Positions 1-10,003 are shown, numbered from the stretch's first letter. The stretch is 64,000 bases of DNA from Bacteroidota bacterium (GCA_023460855.1 JAEWOS010000003.1:1-64000), one strand, 5' to 3'. Notes: a model not told the origin generated them from the letters alone. Numbers and translations are program-made.

Positions 1-632
1 GAAAAAACTTTCAGCAAATTGTCAAAGCCTTTCCTGGCCGAAAGATTTCCGATCGCAACAACATTTTTGTAATTGGTGCTGAAACTCTCCGGTTGAAAAG
101 ATTCCTGCAGTTTTTGGTCAATAAACTCAAAATCGACAGGATTATTTATTTTGATGAGTTTTTCGTCCTTGATTCTGAAATTCGCTTTCAAATCATTCAG
201 CATATCGTCGCTTTGACAGATAATCCGGTCGTAATTGTTGTAGAATTTGTAGAAAAAACGGATTTCCTTCCGCGTGACGTGTTGGGAAACGACATTGGTT
301 TCGCGCGCTATGAATTTTGTTCTAGGGAAAAATTTCAGGAACATTGAGAGATAGGCGTTCACTTCACCAAATCCGCTGAAAACAATATCGGGTTTTCTTC
401 TTCTGATCTCTGTTAGAATGGGCTTTAATCCGTTCCGTATTCGCTGGGTTTTAAGATCAATTACTTCCACATCAGGCTTCAGAAAATCCAGGTAACCGCC
501 TTCTTTACGCAAAAGCATGATCTTAGGCTCGAACTTTTCGCGCGGAAGATGGTTTGCAATGGTGGTTACGATTCTTTCCGCACCACCTGTTTCCAGATCG
601 GGAATTATGAAAATAACAGCTATTTTCTTCAT
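1..632 (-). CDS. glycosyltransferase family 4 (N-terminal part, cut by window edge)
   Basis: Reading the minus strand from the ATG at 632 gives an open frame of 210 codons running off the left edge. It starts MKKIAVIFIIPDLETGGAER, and GGAER near the N-terminus is typical of GT-B fold, family 4 glycosyltransferases, where this glycine-rich loop belongs to the acceptor-binding domain. A later stretch, VVAIGNLSARKGFDNLLKVF, matches the start of the second Rossmann domain (family form G-R-L-x-x-x-K-G-x-x-x-L). Such enzymes usually have about 360-380 residues, so about 40% is missing. There is no signal peptide, so it should act at the cytoplasmic face of the inner membrane in glycan or LPS assembly. 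The sugar donor and acceptor cannot be told from this part. Confidence 0.85.
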   Translation of the reverse strand, partial: MKKIAVIFIIPDLETGGAERIVTTIANHLPREKFEPKIMLLRKEGGYLDFLKPDVEVIDLKTQRIRNGLKPILTEIRRRKPDIVFSGFGEVNAYLSMFLKFFPRTKFIARETNVVSQHVTRKEIRFFYKFYNNYDRIICQSDDMLNDLKANFRIKDEKLIKINNPVDFEFIDQKLQESFQPESFSTNYKNVVAIGNLSARKGFDNLLKVF

Positions 633-641
633 AAATGTGTT

Positions 642-674
642 AAAAAAGAAAGCCACAAAATACATGTGACTTTC
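642..674 (-). terminator. Rho-independent terminator after the TonB-plug-like gene
   Basis: On the minus strand GAAAG-T-CAC pairs with GTG-G-CTTTC around a 9-nt loop, followed by six T. It lies just downstream of the stop codon at 695 and would end the recQ transcript. Confidence 0.6.
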
Positions 675-694
675 CTGAATTTGTTACGGCAAAT

Positions 695-1087
695 TTACCG
701 TTTATCACTCGCAATTAACGGCAGTCTGTTAATTTTCTTTGCCTCTTTTCGGTTCAGCTTCCAATTCTTAGCGGCGCTGATGATGATGACACCAAACTGA
801 CCTTGTTCACCATATTTTTCCAGGGCTTCAGCGCTCTTCAATACGGTCACCGATTTTATTTTTTTCTCGTCCAGCAGATTAAAGTCAGCCCTGGAAACTT
901 TCTCGCCATTTATAATCACCAAAGGATGTACGGTTGAAGAACAGGTAAGGGAAATTGATTTTTTTGGTAATTCAGGATTAATTTCCACAGCCTTTTCATT
1001 ATTATACAGCGCAGGATCTGAATAATCTATCGTTTGTGCATGTGCAATACCGGTAAAAGCCAGCAAAAATATCAGTGTATATTTCAT
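695..1087 (-). CDS. small secreted protein with TonB-plug-like domain
   Basis: 130 residues with a clear signal peptide ending in AHAQ at about residue 18. The C-terminal half (PLVIINGEKV ... VTVLKSAEALEKYGEQGQFG ... VIIISAAK) has the pattern of a TonB-dependent receptor plug domain (P-x-x-x-I-x-G, V-x-V-L-K, Y-G, G-V-I-x-I). No beta-barrel follows, so this is not a receptor. Stand-alone plug-like domains occur on short periplasmic Bacteroidetes proteins and at the ends of BlaR1-type membrane proteins; their role is unclear. The start lies 12 nt after the recQ stop, so it is probably cotranscribed with recQ. Whether that link is functional cannot be said. Confidence 0.75.
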   Translation of the reverse strand: MKYTLIFLLAFTGIAHAQTIDYSDPALYNNEKAVEINPELPKKSISLTCSSTVHPLVIINGEKVSRADFNLLDEKKIKSVTVLKSAEALEKYGEQGQFGVIIISAAKNWKLNRKEAKKINRLPLIASDKR

Positions 1088-1099
1088 TTTTAATTAAAA

Positions 1100-3304
1100 T
1101 TAATTGGCAACATCAGAAATAAATTTAATTCTGAGCATGCGCAGTTCCTCATCGCTTAAGTCATCTCCGAATTCATCGGTAATCACCTTCATGCTGTCGC
1201 TTTCCGACTCGCCCATAAACTCCATGAACTCCTCCACGATATCTTCATCGAAATTTTCTTCAATATAATAGTCGATATTCAGCTTCGTTCCCTGATAAAC
1301 GATTGCCTCCATTTCCTTTAAAAGCTCTGCCATAGAAAGGTGTTTCGCTTTCGCGATATCTTCCAGGTCGATTTTTTTATCCGTATTCTGAATGATGAAA
1401 ACCTTGTGGCTGGATTTATTTGCAACCTGCTTCAGCACCATATCCTGCATGCGCTCAATATTGTTTTCCTGAACGTACTTCGCAATATAATCTGCAAAAT
1501 CTTTCCCGAATTTTTTCGCTTTGCCTTCACCGACGCCGTAAATTTTGGCAATTTCCTCTACCGTAACCGGATAATGAACCGTCATATCTTCCAGGCTCGG
1601 ATCCATGAAAACAGTGTAAGGCGGAATTCCGCTTTTCTTAGCTACTTTCTTACGAAGTTCTTTCAGCTGGCTGAAAAGTTCCTGATCGAGACCGCCACCG
1701 GACTGAACTTCGGACTTGCTGCTGTCGGATTTTAGCTGATCCAGATCATAATGCCGGTCTTCCGCAATGAGAAATGCATCGGTGAATCTGCCTTCAAGGA
1801 AGTCGTGTCCTTTGGCTGAAATTTTCAGCACTCCGTACGTTTCAATGTCTTTAAACAGGAAATTCTGAACCGTAGCCTGCCTGATAATGGTTTTCCAGTA
1901 ATTGTCGCTCTCGTGCTTACCGATTCCGAAAAGTTTATGAGTTTCCAGCCGGTAAGATTTGGTAACGGAACTTTCCTTCCCGACAATAATATTAATCAAA
2001 TCTTTTGCACGGAATTTTTCTTCGAGTTTTTTTACAACATCGAGCACTGTCCGCAAATCGTTTGTAGCATCACGAAGCTTTGGCGGATTTTGTGAATTAT
2101 CGCACATCTGTGCTCCGTCGCCGTTTACAGGATCGAACTGCTCGCCGAAATAATAGAGAATGTACTGTCTTCTGCTCATAGAAGTTTCAGCATAACCCAC
2201 AACTTCATTTAAAAGCTGCAGACCGATTTCCCGTTCCGAAACAGGCTTTTGTGCGAGAAATTTCTCGAGTTTCTCAATATCTTTCGGATCGTAAAAAGCG
2301 AGGCAGTAACCTTCGCCGCCGTCTCTTCCCGCGCGTCCGGTTTCCTGATAATAACTTTCCAGCGATTTCGGAAAATCATAGTGGATCACGAAACGGACAT
2401 CCGGCTTGTCGATCCCCATTCCAAAAGCGATGGTTGCAACGATTACGTCGGCTTCTTCCATCAGAAATTTGTCCTGATTGGCAACGCGTGTTTTCTGATC
2501 GAGCCCGGCGTGATAAGGAAGGGCATTGATTCCGTTAACCTGAAGCAGCTGTGCGAATTCCTCTACTTTTCTCCTGCTCAAACAGTAAACAATTCCGGAT
2601 TTACCTTTTCTCTGATTAATAAAACGGACAATTTCTTTATCGATGTTCACCTTCGGCCTTACTTCATAATACAGATTCGGTCTGTTGAAACTGGACTTGA
2701 AAACAACCGCATTATTCATTCCGAGCGTTTTCTGTATATCGTCCTGTACTTTTGGCGTAGCTGTAGCCGTAAGCGCAATTACCGGAACTTCCGCAATCTT
2801 ATCAATAATCAGTTTCAGATTTCTGTATTCGGGACGGAAATCGTGTCCCCATTCAGAAATACAGTGTGCTTCATCTATTGCAACAAAGGAGATTTTTACT
2901 TCGCGCAGAAATTCGAGGTATTCTTCTTTAATCAGTGATTCGGGAGCTACATAGAGCAGTTTCGTCCTGCCGTTTTTAATATCGCTGAAGACCTGGTTGG
3001 TCTGTGTTTTATTAAGTGATGAGTTCAGTACATGTGCCACACCTTCTTTGGAAGACAGTCCGTTTACAGCATCAACCTGATTCTTCATCAGTGCAATCAG
3101 CGGAGAAACCACAATGGCCGTTCCTTCAGAAATTAATGCCGGAAGCTGGTAACATAACGATTTACCGCCGCCAGTAGGCATGAGAACGAATACATCCTTG
3201 CCCGACATAAGTGTCGTGATGATCTCGTCCTGCTGCCCTTTAAAGGTGGAAAACCCAAAGAATTTCTTCAGTTCCTGCGACAGGTCGATGTTTTTTGTAT
3301 TCAT
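1100..3304 (-). CDS. recQ: ATP-dependent DNA helicase RecQ
   Basis: 734 residues with the full superfamily 2 helicase set: Walker A with K48 (MPTGGGKS), DEAH box at 144-147, motif [10 protein letters not shown] near 180, and motif [12 protein letters not shown] near 320-329. It is followed by a RecQ C-terminal winged-helix region and an HRDC-like domain (about 525-605), then an acidic tail. RecQ unwinds DNA 3' to 5' in recombination and replication-fork repair. Of the four zinc-binding cysteines known from E. coli RecQ, only one remains (C401); the aligned positions read S377, A398 and S404. The last ~130 residues extend past HRDC. It is transcribed away from kdsD, with a promoter box at 3336-3343 and the small plug-like gene downstream. 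Confidence 0.96.
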   Translation of the reverse strand: MNTKNIDLSQELKKFFGFSTFKGQQDEIITTLMSGKDVFVLMPTGGGKSLCYQLPALISEGTAIVVSPLIALMKNQVDAVNGLSSKEGVAHVLNSSLNKTQTNQVFSDIKNGRTKLLYVAPESLIKEEYLEFLREVKISFVAIDEAHCISEWGHDFRPEYRNLKLIIDKIAEVPVIALTATATPKVQDDIQKTLGMNNAVVFKSSFNRPNLYYEVRPKVNIDKEIVRFINQRKGKSGIVYCLSRRKVEEFAQLLQVNGINALPYHAGLDQKTRVANQDKFLMEEADVIVATIAFGMGIDKPDVRFVIHYDFPKSLESYYQETGRAGRDGGEGYCLAFYDPKDIEKLEKFLAQKPVSEREIGLQLLNEVVGYAETSMSRRQYILYYFGEQFDPVNGDGAQMCDNSQNPPKLRDATNDLRTVLDVVKKLEEKFRAKDLINIIVGKESSVTKSYRLETHKLFGIGKHESDNYWKTIIRQATVQNFLFKDIETYGVLKISAKGHDFLEGRFTDAFLIAEDRHYDLDQLKSDSSKSEVQSGGGLDQELFSQLKELRKKVAKKSGIPPYTVFMDPSLEDMTVHYPVTVEEIAKIYGVGEGKAKKFGKDFADYIAKYVQENNIERMQDMVLKQVANKSSHKVFIIQNTDKKIDLEDIAKAKHLSMAELLKEMEAIVYQGTKLNIDYYIEENFDEDIVEEFMEFMGESESDSMKVITDEFGDDLSDEELRMLRIKFISDVAN

Positions 3305-3335
3305 CTGCTAATGTTTAGTAAATTTGCATCTCACC

Positions 3336-3343
3336 CAAAGTTA
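3336..3343 (-). promoter_or_regulatory. predicted recQ promoter, -7 box
   Basis: The minus strand reads TAACTTTG, matching the Bacteroidetes -7 consensus TAnnTTTG, 31 nt before the recQ ATG at 3304. No clear -33 TTTG was found. Confidence 0.5.
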
Positions 3344-3407
3344 AGAAATTAATATCAGAATTTTAATTTACTTAAAAACAAAAAATTCCGCATAAAATTG
3401 TTACGCT

Positions 3408-4367
3408 TTGCAAAATTCAAGCATTATCACCCTGGCAAAAAACGCACTGGATATTGAAATTTCGGAACTCAGCCGCTTAAAGGACCGTCTCGATCACAAC
3501 TTTGAGAATGCGGTAAATCAAATCAATTCTGCAACCGGAAAACTGATCGTTGTAGGCATTGGTAAATCGGCTCATGTTGCCAATAAAATTGTGGCCACGC
3601 TGAACTCTACCGGAACACCGTCGCAGTTTCTGCACGCAGCTGAAGCTATTCATGGCGACCTCGGCGTAATTCAGAAACAGGATGTCGTGCTGTGCATTTC
3701 GAACTCTGGAAACTCTCCGGAAATTGTAAATCTCGCTCCTTTTCTCAAGGAATATTCTTCTGCGCTGATTGCGATGACCGGAAACGCACAGAGCAAACTT
3801 GCAGAAACCGCAGATATTGTACTGGATACGAAAGTTGAGAAAGAAGCCTGCCCCAATAAACTCGCACCAACAAGTTCCACAACGGTTCAAATGGCGTTGG
3901 GTGATGCACTTGCGATTTGCCTGATGGAACTTAACGGTTTTAGAGACCGGGATTTTGCAAAATTCCATCCCGGCGGAAATCTGGGAAAAAACCTGACCGC
4001 CAAAGTAGAGCAGTTTCTGTCCTCACATAAACCGGAAGTTTCTGAAAACTCGAATATTCGTGACGTCATTATTTCCATCAGTGCTTCGATGCACGGTGTA
4101 ACCGCAGTAACAGAAAACGGAATTCCCGTCGGTGTTATTACGGACGGCGATTTAAGAAGGATGCTGATGCATAACGAAGATGTTTCGGCTGTACTTGCAC
4201 GGGATATTATGAGCAAAAATCCGAAGACCATTGAAAAAGACTCCCTTGCGAAAGACGCCATGAAAATCCTCAAGGATAAGAACATCGGACAGCTTATCGT
4301 TACGAACAGCGGGAGTTATTTTGGGATTATCGACATTCACCGCCTGCTTGATGAGGGAATAATCTAG
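3408..4367 (+). CDS. kdsD: arabinose-5-phosphate isomerase, KpsF/GutQ family
   Basis: 319 residues: a SIS sugar-isomerase domain (about 35-165; GIGKSAHVANKIVATLNSTG, then HAAEAIHGDLGVI) followed by two CBS domains (about 200-319; VGVITDGDLRRML, IMSKNPKTI). This is the KpsF/GutQ/KdsD layout. The enzyme interconverts D-ribulose 5-phosphate and D-arabinose 5-phosphate, the first step towards Kdo for lipopolysaccharide, in the cytoplasm. The only workable start is TTG at 3408, since no ATG occurs in frame before the SIS domain and the reading begins where such proteins usually begin. It diverges from recQ; tatC follows after 79 nt on the same strand. KdsD is preferred over GutQ because no sugar-alcohol operon is nearby. 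Confidence 0.92.
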   Translation: MQNSSIITLAKNALDIEISELSRLKDRLDHNFENAVNQINSATGKLIVVGIGKSAHVANKIVATLNSTGTPSQFLHAAEAIHGDLGVIQKQDVVLCISNSGNSPEIVNLAPFLKEYSSALIAMTGNAQSKLAETADIVLDTKVEKEACPNKLAPTSSTTVQMALGDALAICLMELNGFRDRDFAKFHPGGNLGKNLTAKVEQFLSSHKPEVSENSNIRDVIISISASMHGVTAVTENGIPVGVITDGDLRRMLMHNEDVSAVLARDIMSKNPKTIEKDSLAKDAMKILKDKNIGQLIVTNSGSYFGIIDIHRLLDEGII

Positions 4368-4446
4368 GACTTCGCCGAAAATCCGTTCAGATTTTCATTT
4401 TGATTTTCCGTAATTTCGCAACTTCAAAAATTTACGAAGCAATAAA

Positions 4447-5277
4447 GTGAGCGACGAAAAAGAAATGTCCTTTTGGGGGCACATTGGTGAACTGCGCGGC
4501 CATTTAATAAGGTCTATCATTGCTATTGTTGTCGGTGCCATAATCGTAGGTGTCAATATCGAATGGATTATGGATGTGCTCTTTTTCGGACCAACCAGAA
4601 ATGATTTTGTCACTTTCCGTGTGCTCAATTACTTTACAACGGAATATCTCGGAACCGAAAGTTTTCATATTCCCGGTGATTTCCAGGTGCAGCAGAAGAA
4701 GCTCCTGCAGCAGTTCAATGTGATGATGCAGGTATCTATTTTCGGAGGCGTCGTTCTGGCTTTTCCCTATATTGTTTGGGAACTCTGGCGCTTTATCGCT
4801 CCGGCACTGATGCCGAAAGAAAGAAAGAATTCTGCATTTTATGTCAATTTCCTGTGGATTCTTTTTCTGATCGGAATCATGGTGGGATACTTTTTAATTC
4901 TGCCACTTGCGATCAATTTTGGAATGGTTTTCTCCATTTCGGAAAATATTACGCAGCTTTTCGATCTTTCGGATTACACAACGCTTTTCCTGCAGGTTGT
5001 GCTCGGAATGGGACTGGTATTTCTTTTTCCTGTTATTGTGTATGTGCTGACAGCAATTGAAATTCTCACACCTGCTTTCCTTAAAACTTACAGAAGGCAC
5101 GCTATCGTATTGATAATGGTTGTAGCGGCCATTATTACACCTGCAGATGTTTTCAGTATGCTCGCTGCAGCCTTTCCGCTGCTTCTGCTCTATGAATTTT
5201 CAATATTTCTGAGTATGCGCGTTTACAAAAGAATTCAGGCTGAAAATGCGAAACTGAACAGGGAACAGAATCCGTAA
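4447..5277 (+). CDS. tatC: Sec-independent protein translocase subunit TatC
   Basis: 276 residues with the family N-terminal signature FWGHIGELRGHLIRS, where the conserved Glu lies in the cytoplasmic signal-peptide binding site, and about six hydrophobic spans, including the later IITPADVFSMLAAAFPLLLL. TatC is the receptor for twin-arginine signal peptides in the inner membrane. The start is GTG at 4447; the next in-frame ATG (4465) would remove part of the signature region. No tatA or tatB lies next to it, which is common in Bacteroidetes. It follows kdsD by 79 nt, and a TAATTTCGC sequence at 4409-4417 could be its own weak promoter. Confidence 0.95.
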   Translation: MSDEKEMSFWGHIGELRGHLIRSIIAIVVGAIIVGVNIEWIMDVLFFGPTRNDFVTFRVLNYFTTEYLGTESFHIPGDFQVQQKKLLQQFNVMMQVSIFGGVVLAFPYIVWELWRFIAPALMPKERKNSAFYVNFLWILFLIGIMVGYFLILPLAINFGMVFSISENITQLFDLSDYTTLFLQVVLGMGLVFLFPVIVYVLTAIEILTPAFLKTYRRHAIVLIMVVAAIITPADVFSMLAAAFPLLLLYEFSIFLSMRVYKRIQAENAKLNREQNP

Positions 5278-5306
5278 CTCCGGATTTCAGAACTGCCAAT
5301 AATCCC

Positions 5307-5315
5307 TATCTTTGC
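5307..5315 (+). promoter_or_regulatory. predicted tyrS promoter, -7 box TATCTTTGC
   Basis: TATCTTTGC fits the Bacteroidetes TAnnTTTG element and ends 16 nt before the tyrS ATG at 5332. It also argues that the ATG, not the TTG at 5326, is the start. Confidence 0.55.
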
Positions 5316-5331
5316 ACGAAATTTTTTGCAG

Positions 5332-6630
5332 ATGAATTCCTTTATTGAAGAACTGAAATGGCGCGGTTTGTATGCTGATATGATGCCCGGTACGGACGAG
5401 CAACTTAACAAAGAGATGACCGTTGGATATATTGGATTTGATCCTACAGCAGATTCGTTGCATATCGGCAGTCTGGTACAGATCAAAATTCTGGCACATT
5501 TCCAGCAGCACGGTCACAAACCGATCGCTTTGGTAGGTGGCGCAACGGGAATGATCGGCGATCCGTCCGGTAAATCTGCTGAAAGAAATCTTCTAACAGA
5601 AGAAACGCTCACCCATTATGTAGAGTGTCTTAAGCAGCAGCTTTCACGCTTTCTTAATTTTGAAGGCAGCGAAAATAACAGAGCGGAACTCGTAAACAAT
5701 TACGACTGGATGAAGGAGTTCAGTTTTCTGGATTTCGTGCGCGATATCGGTAAAAATATTACGGTCAATTATATGATGGCCAAAGATTCCGTAAAGAAGC
5801 GGATTACAGGTGAAGGCGGCACAGAGGGAATGAGTTTTACTGAGTTCACCTATCAGCTACTGCAGGGATATGATTTTCTGCATCTTTATAAGAATAATGG
5901 CGTAAAACTTCAGATGGGCGCTTCTGATCAGTGGGGAAATATCACTACGGGAACGGAACTTATCCGCAGAAAAGTTCAGGGAGAAGCATTTGCACTTACA
6001 TCAATTCTGATTACCAAAGCGGACGGTTCCAAATTCGGCAAATCTGAAAGCGGCGAAAATTACTGGCTCGATAAAAACAGAACTTCCCCGTACAAATTCT
6101 ATCAGTTCTGGCTTAATGCAACAGACCACGATGCGGAAAGATTCATCAAATATTATACATTTCTCACCCAGGAAGAAATTGAAGCTTTGATCGCTGAACA
6201 TCAGCAGGCTCCGCATGAAAGAAAATTGCAGAAAAAACTCGCGGAAGAAGTTACAGTATGGGTTCATGGCGAAGAAGAGCACCGCAAAGCGGTAAAGGCA
6301 TCGGAGATTCTTTTCGGAAAATCAACCGCTGAAGATCTCATCGAACTCGACGAAAATACATTCCTCGAAATTTTCGACGGCGTTCCGCAAAAAGAAACTT
6401 CGAAGACAGAGATTATCGGTGCTGCCATTACAGATTTACTGACGGAAAAATCCGGTTTTCTAAAATCAAAAAGTGAAGCGCAACGCGAGCTGAAGGGCAA
6501 ATCGATTTCTGTGAATAAACAAAAAGTTGACGAAACTTTTACAGCAAAAGAACAGGATTTTATTGACGGAAAATTTCTGTTACTTCAAAAAGGCAAGAAA
6601 AATTATTTCATCATACGGGCTACAGAATAA
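5332..6630 (+). CDS. tyrS: tyrosyl-tRNA synthetase
   Basis: About 432 residues. Class I synthetase signatures are present: [11 protein letters not shown] (HIGH-type), a KFGKS motif (KMSKS-type) near residue 230, YQLLQGYDF and MGASDQWGN in the tyrosine pocket, and a C-terminal S4 RNA-binding domain ([19 protein letters not shown]). It attaches tyrosine to tRNA-Tyr in the cytoplasm. The frame is open two codons further upstream to a TTG at 5326, but the ATG at 5332 is preferred because it begins [13 protein letters not shown], the usual start of the family. It has its own predicted promoter and a strong terminator, so it is probably monocistronic. Confidence 0.97.
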   Translation: MNSFIEELKWRGLYADMMPGTDEQLNKEMTVGYIGFDPTADSLHIGSLVQIKILAHFQQHGHKPIALVGGATGMIGDPSGKSAERNLLTEETLTHYVECLKQQLSRFLNFEGSENNRAELVNNYDWMKEFSFLDFVRDIGKNITVNYMMAKDSVKKRITGEGGTEGMSFTEFTYQLLQGYDFLHLYKNNGVKLQMGASDQWGNITTGTELIRRKVQGEAFALTSILITKADGSKFGKSESGENYWLDKNRTSPYKFYQFWLNATDHDAERFIKYYTFLTQEEIEALIAEHQQAPHERKLQKKLAEEVTVWVHGEEEHRKAVKASEILFGKSTAEDLIELDENTFLEIFDGVPQKETSKTEIIGAAITDLLTEKSGFLKSKSEAQRELKGKSISVNKQKVDETFTAKEQDFIDGKFLLLQKGKKNYFIIRATE

Positions 6631-6656
6631 CTCTTTACTGCAGCACATTATTCTAC

Positions 6657-6687
6657 AAAAGTTTATCGCAATCGTGATAAACTTTTT
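6657..6687 (+). terminator. Rho-independent terminator after tyrS
   Basis: AAAAGTTTATC and GATAAAC plus TTTTT form a stem of about 10 bp around an 8-nt loop (6668-6675). The T-run also serves as the 3' arm, so it works in either direction. Confidence 0.7.
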
Positions 6688-6701
6688 GTTTATAAAGCCT
6701 T

Positions 6702-6710
6702 TAATTTTGC
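6702..6710 (+). promoter_or_regulatory. predicted promoter of the PAS histidine kinase
   Basis: TAATTTTGC, a match to TAnnTTTG, lies 16 nt before the ATG at 6727 and just after the tyrS terminator. Confidence 0.45.
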
Positions 6711-6726
6711 GGAAACTACCTGAACC

Positions 6727-8961
6727 ATGCACCGACAGTTCCAGAACATCAGCAGTGATACTTTAATTACCCTGTTTACTGATGCACCCTTTGCGATCTG
6801 CGTAGTAAAAGGTGAAGATCTGATTCTAACGGCATCTAATAAACACATGCTGGATTTTCTGAATCTCACAGATGAGCAGATCGGTTCCGCCATGTCTGAA
6901 GTGGTTGAATCTTTTAGCGGTTCTCTTCACGAAAAAATGTTGTACGAAGTGCTGCACGAAGGAGTTTCTCATATGGGTTATGGTGAGGAATTCACCCATT
7001 CTGAAAACGGAAAAACAAAGACTGCTTACTACGACTATACCTATACACCGTTGAAAGATCAGCATAACACAATTACCGGAGTAATCATTACTGCTACAGA
7101 TGTAACCGAACAGATAATATCCAGAAAAAAACTTGCCGAAAGCGAAAGAAAACTACGTGAGCTGATCATGCTTTCCGAAGTGCCCATCGCGGTTTATACT
7201 GGCGAAGATCTGATTATCGAAATCATCAATGAAAGCGCAAAAAAACTCTGGGGAAAAGATTATGAAGTTGAAGGCATGAAGCTGGAAGACGCGATTCCCG
7301 AAATCCGGAACCAGGCAAACAGCAGCAAGCTGCGGGAAGTATTGAAAACTGGAAAACCTTACCGCAAAGACGGCGCAAAAATAGTTTTGGAAAAAGAAGG
7401 CAAAAAGGATGAAAGGTTTTTCAATCATTTTTACAAACCGCTTCGCACAGCGGACGGTAAGGTGGAATCAATCCTAAGTATGGGGCTGGACGTTACTGCG
7501 CAAACCCTTGAAAATCAGCTTATTTCCAAGAATGAGGAAAGACTGAAACAGTTTATTGCAGCAATGCCCATGTCCATCAGTATTCTTCGCGGAGAAGAAC
7601 TGGTGATGGAACTCAGCAACAGCGCCATCTCTGAATTATGGGAAGGAGACAGCGAAAGGAAAGGAAACACGCTATTGGAACTGTATCCGGAAGTTGCAGG
7701 AACTGAATTTCTGGATACACTTCGAGAAGCTTTCGAATCCGGAAAGACCACAAAACTGCCTGAATACAGACTTGAACTGCCCGGAAGCAGGAAACCCAAA
7801 TACGTTTCATACCGCTTTACACCCGTAGATTTTGAAGGGGAAGAACGCATGATTATCAGTGTTGGTTATGAAGTTACCGAAGAAGTTCTGCTGAGAAAAA
7901 AATTATACCAGAGCGACCAGAATTTCAGAATGCTCGCCGATTCCATTCCGCAGATTTTATGGACGGCAGACCGCCACGGAAATACGGATTACTATAACGA
8001 GAAATGGTATGAATTTACCGGCTGGAACAAAAAAACAGTTTCGCTGGATAAATGGCGCGAACATCTGCATCCGGATGACCGGGAATATGCCGAAGAAACA
8101 TGGCAGAAAAGTGTGGAAACCGGTGACGAATATGAAATTGAATACCGCATGAAAGGCCACGGTAAATCCGCACCATATCGCTGGTTTCTCGTGCGAGCCA
8201 TACCGCTGAAAGACAGCAGCGGGAAAGTTCTTAAATGGTTCGGATCCAATACGGATATTCAGGATTTCAAGATGTTTCAGAAACACAAAGACGATTTTAT
8301 CGGAATTACCAGCCATGAGCTCAAAACGCCACTTACGAGCATTAAACTTTACGCGCAGGCCATGGAGCGAATGCTGAACACTGATGACAACCAAAAAGTA
8401 CTTTCATTCGCAAAAAATATGTCGGAACAGGTTAACCGACTCAATAATCTGGTCACTGATCTGGTGGACGTAACAAGAATTCAGAACGGACAGCTCACGC
8501 TTCAGAAATCTTTGTTCGATTTTGATGAACTCGCATCTGAAGTAGTTCAGATGATGCAAATGTCGACTGACCATCACACTCTGGAACTTAAGCTCGGAAA
8601 TACAGGACTCATAGAAGCAGACCGCGGACGCATTTCGCAGGTCATGATTAATTTTATTTCCAACGCCGTGAAATATTCGCCGGAGAGTGATCGTGTAAAG
8701 ATATACACCGAAGTTACCCGAAAAAATCATGTGAGATTCCGGGTGAAAGATTTTGGCATCGGCATGAAAAAGGAGCACCTCAAGAAAATCTTTGATCAGT
8801 TTTACCGTGCTACCGACGATGATCTGCACAGTTACGAAGGAATGGGACTGGGTTTGCATATTTCAAACGAAATCATCAAGCGTTCCGGCGGAAGCAAAAA
8901 AGTGGAAAGCACGGAAGGAAAAGGTTCAGAATTCTGTTTTGAACTGCCGAGAAATTCGTAA
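6727..8961 (+). CDS. soluble multi-PAS sensor histidine kinase
   Basis: 744 residues without signal peptide or membrane span. Four PAS-type sensory domains are readable (about 10-125, 135-255, 270-390, 395-515); the last, WTADRHGNTDYYNEKWYEFT followed by HLHPDDR, is a clear PAS_3 type. Then comes a HisKA domain with the phosphoacceptor H530 in SHELKTPLTSIK, and a HATPase_c domain with N-box NFISNAVKYSPESD, G1 DFGIGM, F-box FDQFYRA and G2 GMGLGLHIS. All catalytic boxes look intact. It should autophosphorylate in response to a cytosolic or redox/ligand signal. No response regulator lies in the window, so it is an orphan kinase and its output is unknown. Flanking genes (tyrS, cbpA) give no hint. 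Confidence 0.93.
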   Translation: MHRQFQNISSDTLITLFTDAPFAICVVKGEDLILTASNKHMLDFLNLTDEQIGSAMSEVVESFSGSLHEKMLYEVLHEGVSHMGYGEEFTHSENGKTKTAYYDYTYTPLKDQHNTITGVIITATDVTEQIISRKKLAESERKLRELIMLSEVPIAVYTGEDLIIEIINESAKKLWGKDYEVEGMKLEDAIPEIRNQANSSKLREVLKTGKPYRKDGAKIVLEKEGKKDERFFNHFYKPLRTADGKVESILSMGLDVTAQTLENQLISKNEERLKQFIAAMPMSISILRGEELVMELSNSAISELWEGDSERKGNTLLELYPEVAGTEFLDTLREAFESGKTTKLPEYRLELPGSRKPKYVSYRFTPVDFEGEERMIISVGYEVTEEVLLRKKLYQSDQNFRMLADSIPQILWTADRHGNTDYYNEKWYEFTGWNKKTVSLDKWREHLHPDDREYAEETWQKSVETGDEYEIEYRMKGHGKSAPYRWFLVRAIPLKDSSGKVLKWFGSNTDIQDFKMFQKHKDDFIGITSHELKTPLTSIKLYAQAMERMLNTDDNQKVLSFAKNMSEQVNRLNNLVTDLVDVTRIQNGQLTLQKSLFDFDELASEVVQMMQMSTDHHTLELKLGNTGLIEADRGRISQVMINFISNAVKYSPESDRVKIYTEVTRKNHVRFRVKDFGIGMKKEHLKKIFDQFYRATDDDLHSYEGMGLGLHISNEIIKRSGGSKKVESTEGKGSEFCFELPRNS

Positions 8962-9002
8962 CGATTTTTCACATTAATTTAAAATCTAAAATATTGAAAA
9001 AC

Positions 9003-9052
9003 AAACCGGATTTCCAAATAATCTGTTCGGAAGAAAACCGGTTTTCATTTTC
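9003..9052 (+). terminator. probable terminator between kinase and cbpA
   Basis: AAACCGG (9003-9009) pairs with CCGGTTT (9038-9044), with an inner TTCC/GGAA pairing at 9012-9015 and 9029-9032, followed by a T-rich tail. The long loop makes this less certain than the other terminators. Confidence 0.45.
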
Positions 9053-9065
9053 GCTGTTAAATTTT

Positions 9066-9073
9066 TAAATTTG
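9066..9073 (+). promoter_or_regulatory. predicted cbpA promoter, -7 box TAAATTTG
   Basis: A full match to TAnnTTTG, 20 nt before the cbpA ATG. Confidence 0.5.
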
Positions 9074-9093
9074 GTTTACGACAATTCTTCTTT

Positions 9094-10002
9094 ATGGCAT
9101 TCATAGACTATTATAAAATTCTTGGACTCGAAAAAACAGCCACTGCTGACGAAATAAAAAAAGCCTACCGAAAACTGGCACGGAAATATCATCCCGACAT
9201 GAATCCCGGTGATAAGGAAGCTGAGAAAAGGTTTAAGGAATTAAATGAAGCGAATGAAGTGCTGAGCAATGCCGAAAACAGAGCGAAATACGACAAGTAC
9301 GGCGAAAACTGGAAGCATGGTGAAGAATATGAAAAAGCGAGGCAGCAGCAACAGCAGCAATATCAGCAATCCGGAGGTTTTGGCGGTTTTGGCGGCGATT
9401 TCGGGGAAGGTGAAGATTACTCCGACTTTTTCCAGAGTATGTTTGGCGGCGGTGGCGGATTCGGGCGCAGTTCCCGCGGAAGTGCTTCAGGAAAATTTAA
9501 AGGACAGGATGTACATGCCGAACTTACACTGAATCTGCGTGATGCTGCAAAAACACATCAGCAGACTTTCGATATCAACGGAAAAAAAGTCCGCATCACA
9601 ATTCCGGCAGGGGTTTACGACGGACAGCAAATCAAACTGAAAGGCCACGGACAGCCCGGTTTCAACGGTGGTCCGCAAGGCGATTTATACATCACTTTCA
9701 ATATTACGGGAGATCCTGCGTTTGAAAGAATCGGCGATGATCTTAAAACAACGGTTAGTATCGATCTGTACACGGCAGTTTTAGGGGGAGACGTAAACAT
9801 CCAAACGCTGGACAGCAGTGTGAAACTGAAAGTAAAACCCGAAACCCAGAACGGCACCACAGTACGGCTGAAAGGCAAAGGATTTCCGGTTTATAAAAAA
9901 GAAGGACAGCACGGCGACCTTTTCGTGACGTATGAAGTGAAACTGCCGCAAAACCTTACAGAACAGCAGAAAGAACTTTTCCAACAACTGAAAAATTCCT
10001 AA
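9094..10002 (+). CDS. cbpA: DnaJ-type co-chaperone CbpA
   Basis: 302 residues. The J domain (about 5-70) carries the HPD triad at 33-35 that stimulates DnaK ATPase. A Gln run and a Gly/Phe-rich linker (about 85-135; repeated GGFGG) follow, then the two beta-barrel substrate-binding domains (about 140-300; [24 protein letters not shown]). No CxxCxGxG zinc repeats are present, which separates it from true DnaJ and places it with CbpA. The gene after it, 1 nt downstream, encodes a CbpM-like modulator, and this pairing strongly supports the assignment. It should act in the cytoplasm with DnaK in protein folding under stress. Confidence 0.94.
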   Translation: MAFIDYYKILGLEKTATADEIKKAYRKLARKYHPDMNPGDKEAEKRFKELNEANEVLSNAENRAKYDKYGENWKHGEEYEKARQQQQQQYQQSGGFGGFGGDFGEGEDYSDFFQSMFGGGGGFGRSSRGSASGKFKGQDVHAELTLNLRDAAKTHQQTFDINGKKVRITIPAGVYDGQQIKLKGHGQPGFNGGPQGDLYITFNITGDPAFERIGDDLKTTVSIDLYTAVLGGDVNIQTLDSSVKLKVKPETQNGTTVRLKGKGFPVYKKEGQHGDLFVTYEVKLPQNLTEQQKELFQQLKNS

Positions 10003-10003
10003 A

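Noticed and set aside
2249..2938. 229-codon open frame on the plus strand
   Set aside because: It lies antisense inside recQ, whose own frame shows all helicase motifs; its translation has no recognisable domain.
5326..5331. TTG as the tyrS start
   Set aside because: The ATG two codons later is the family start and is better spaced from the promoter box.
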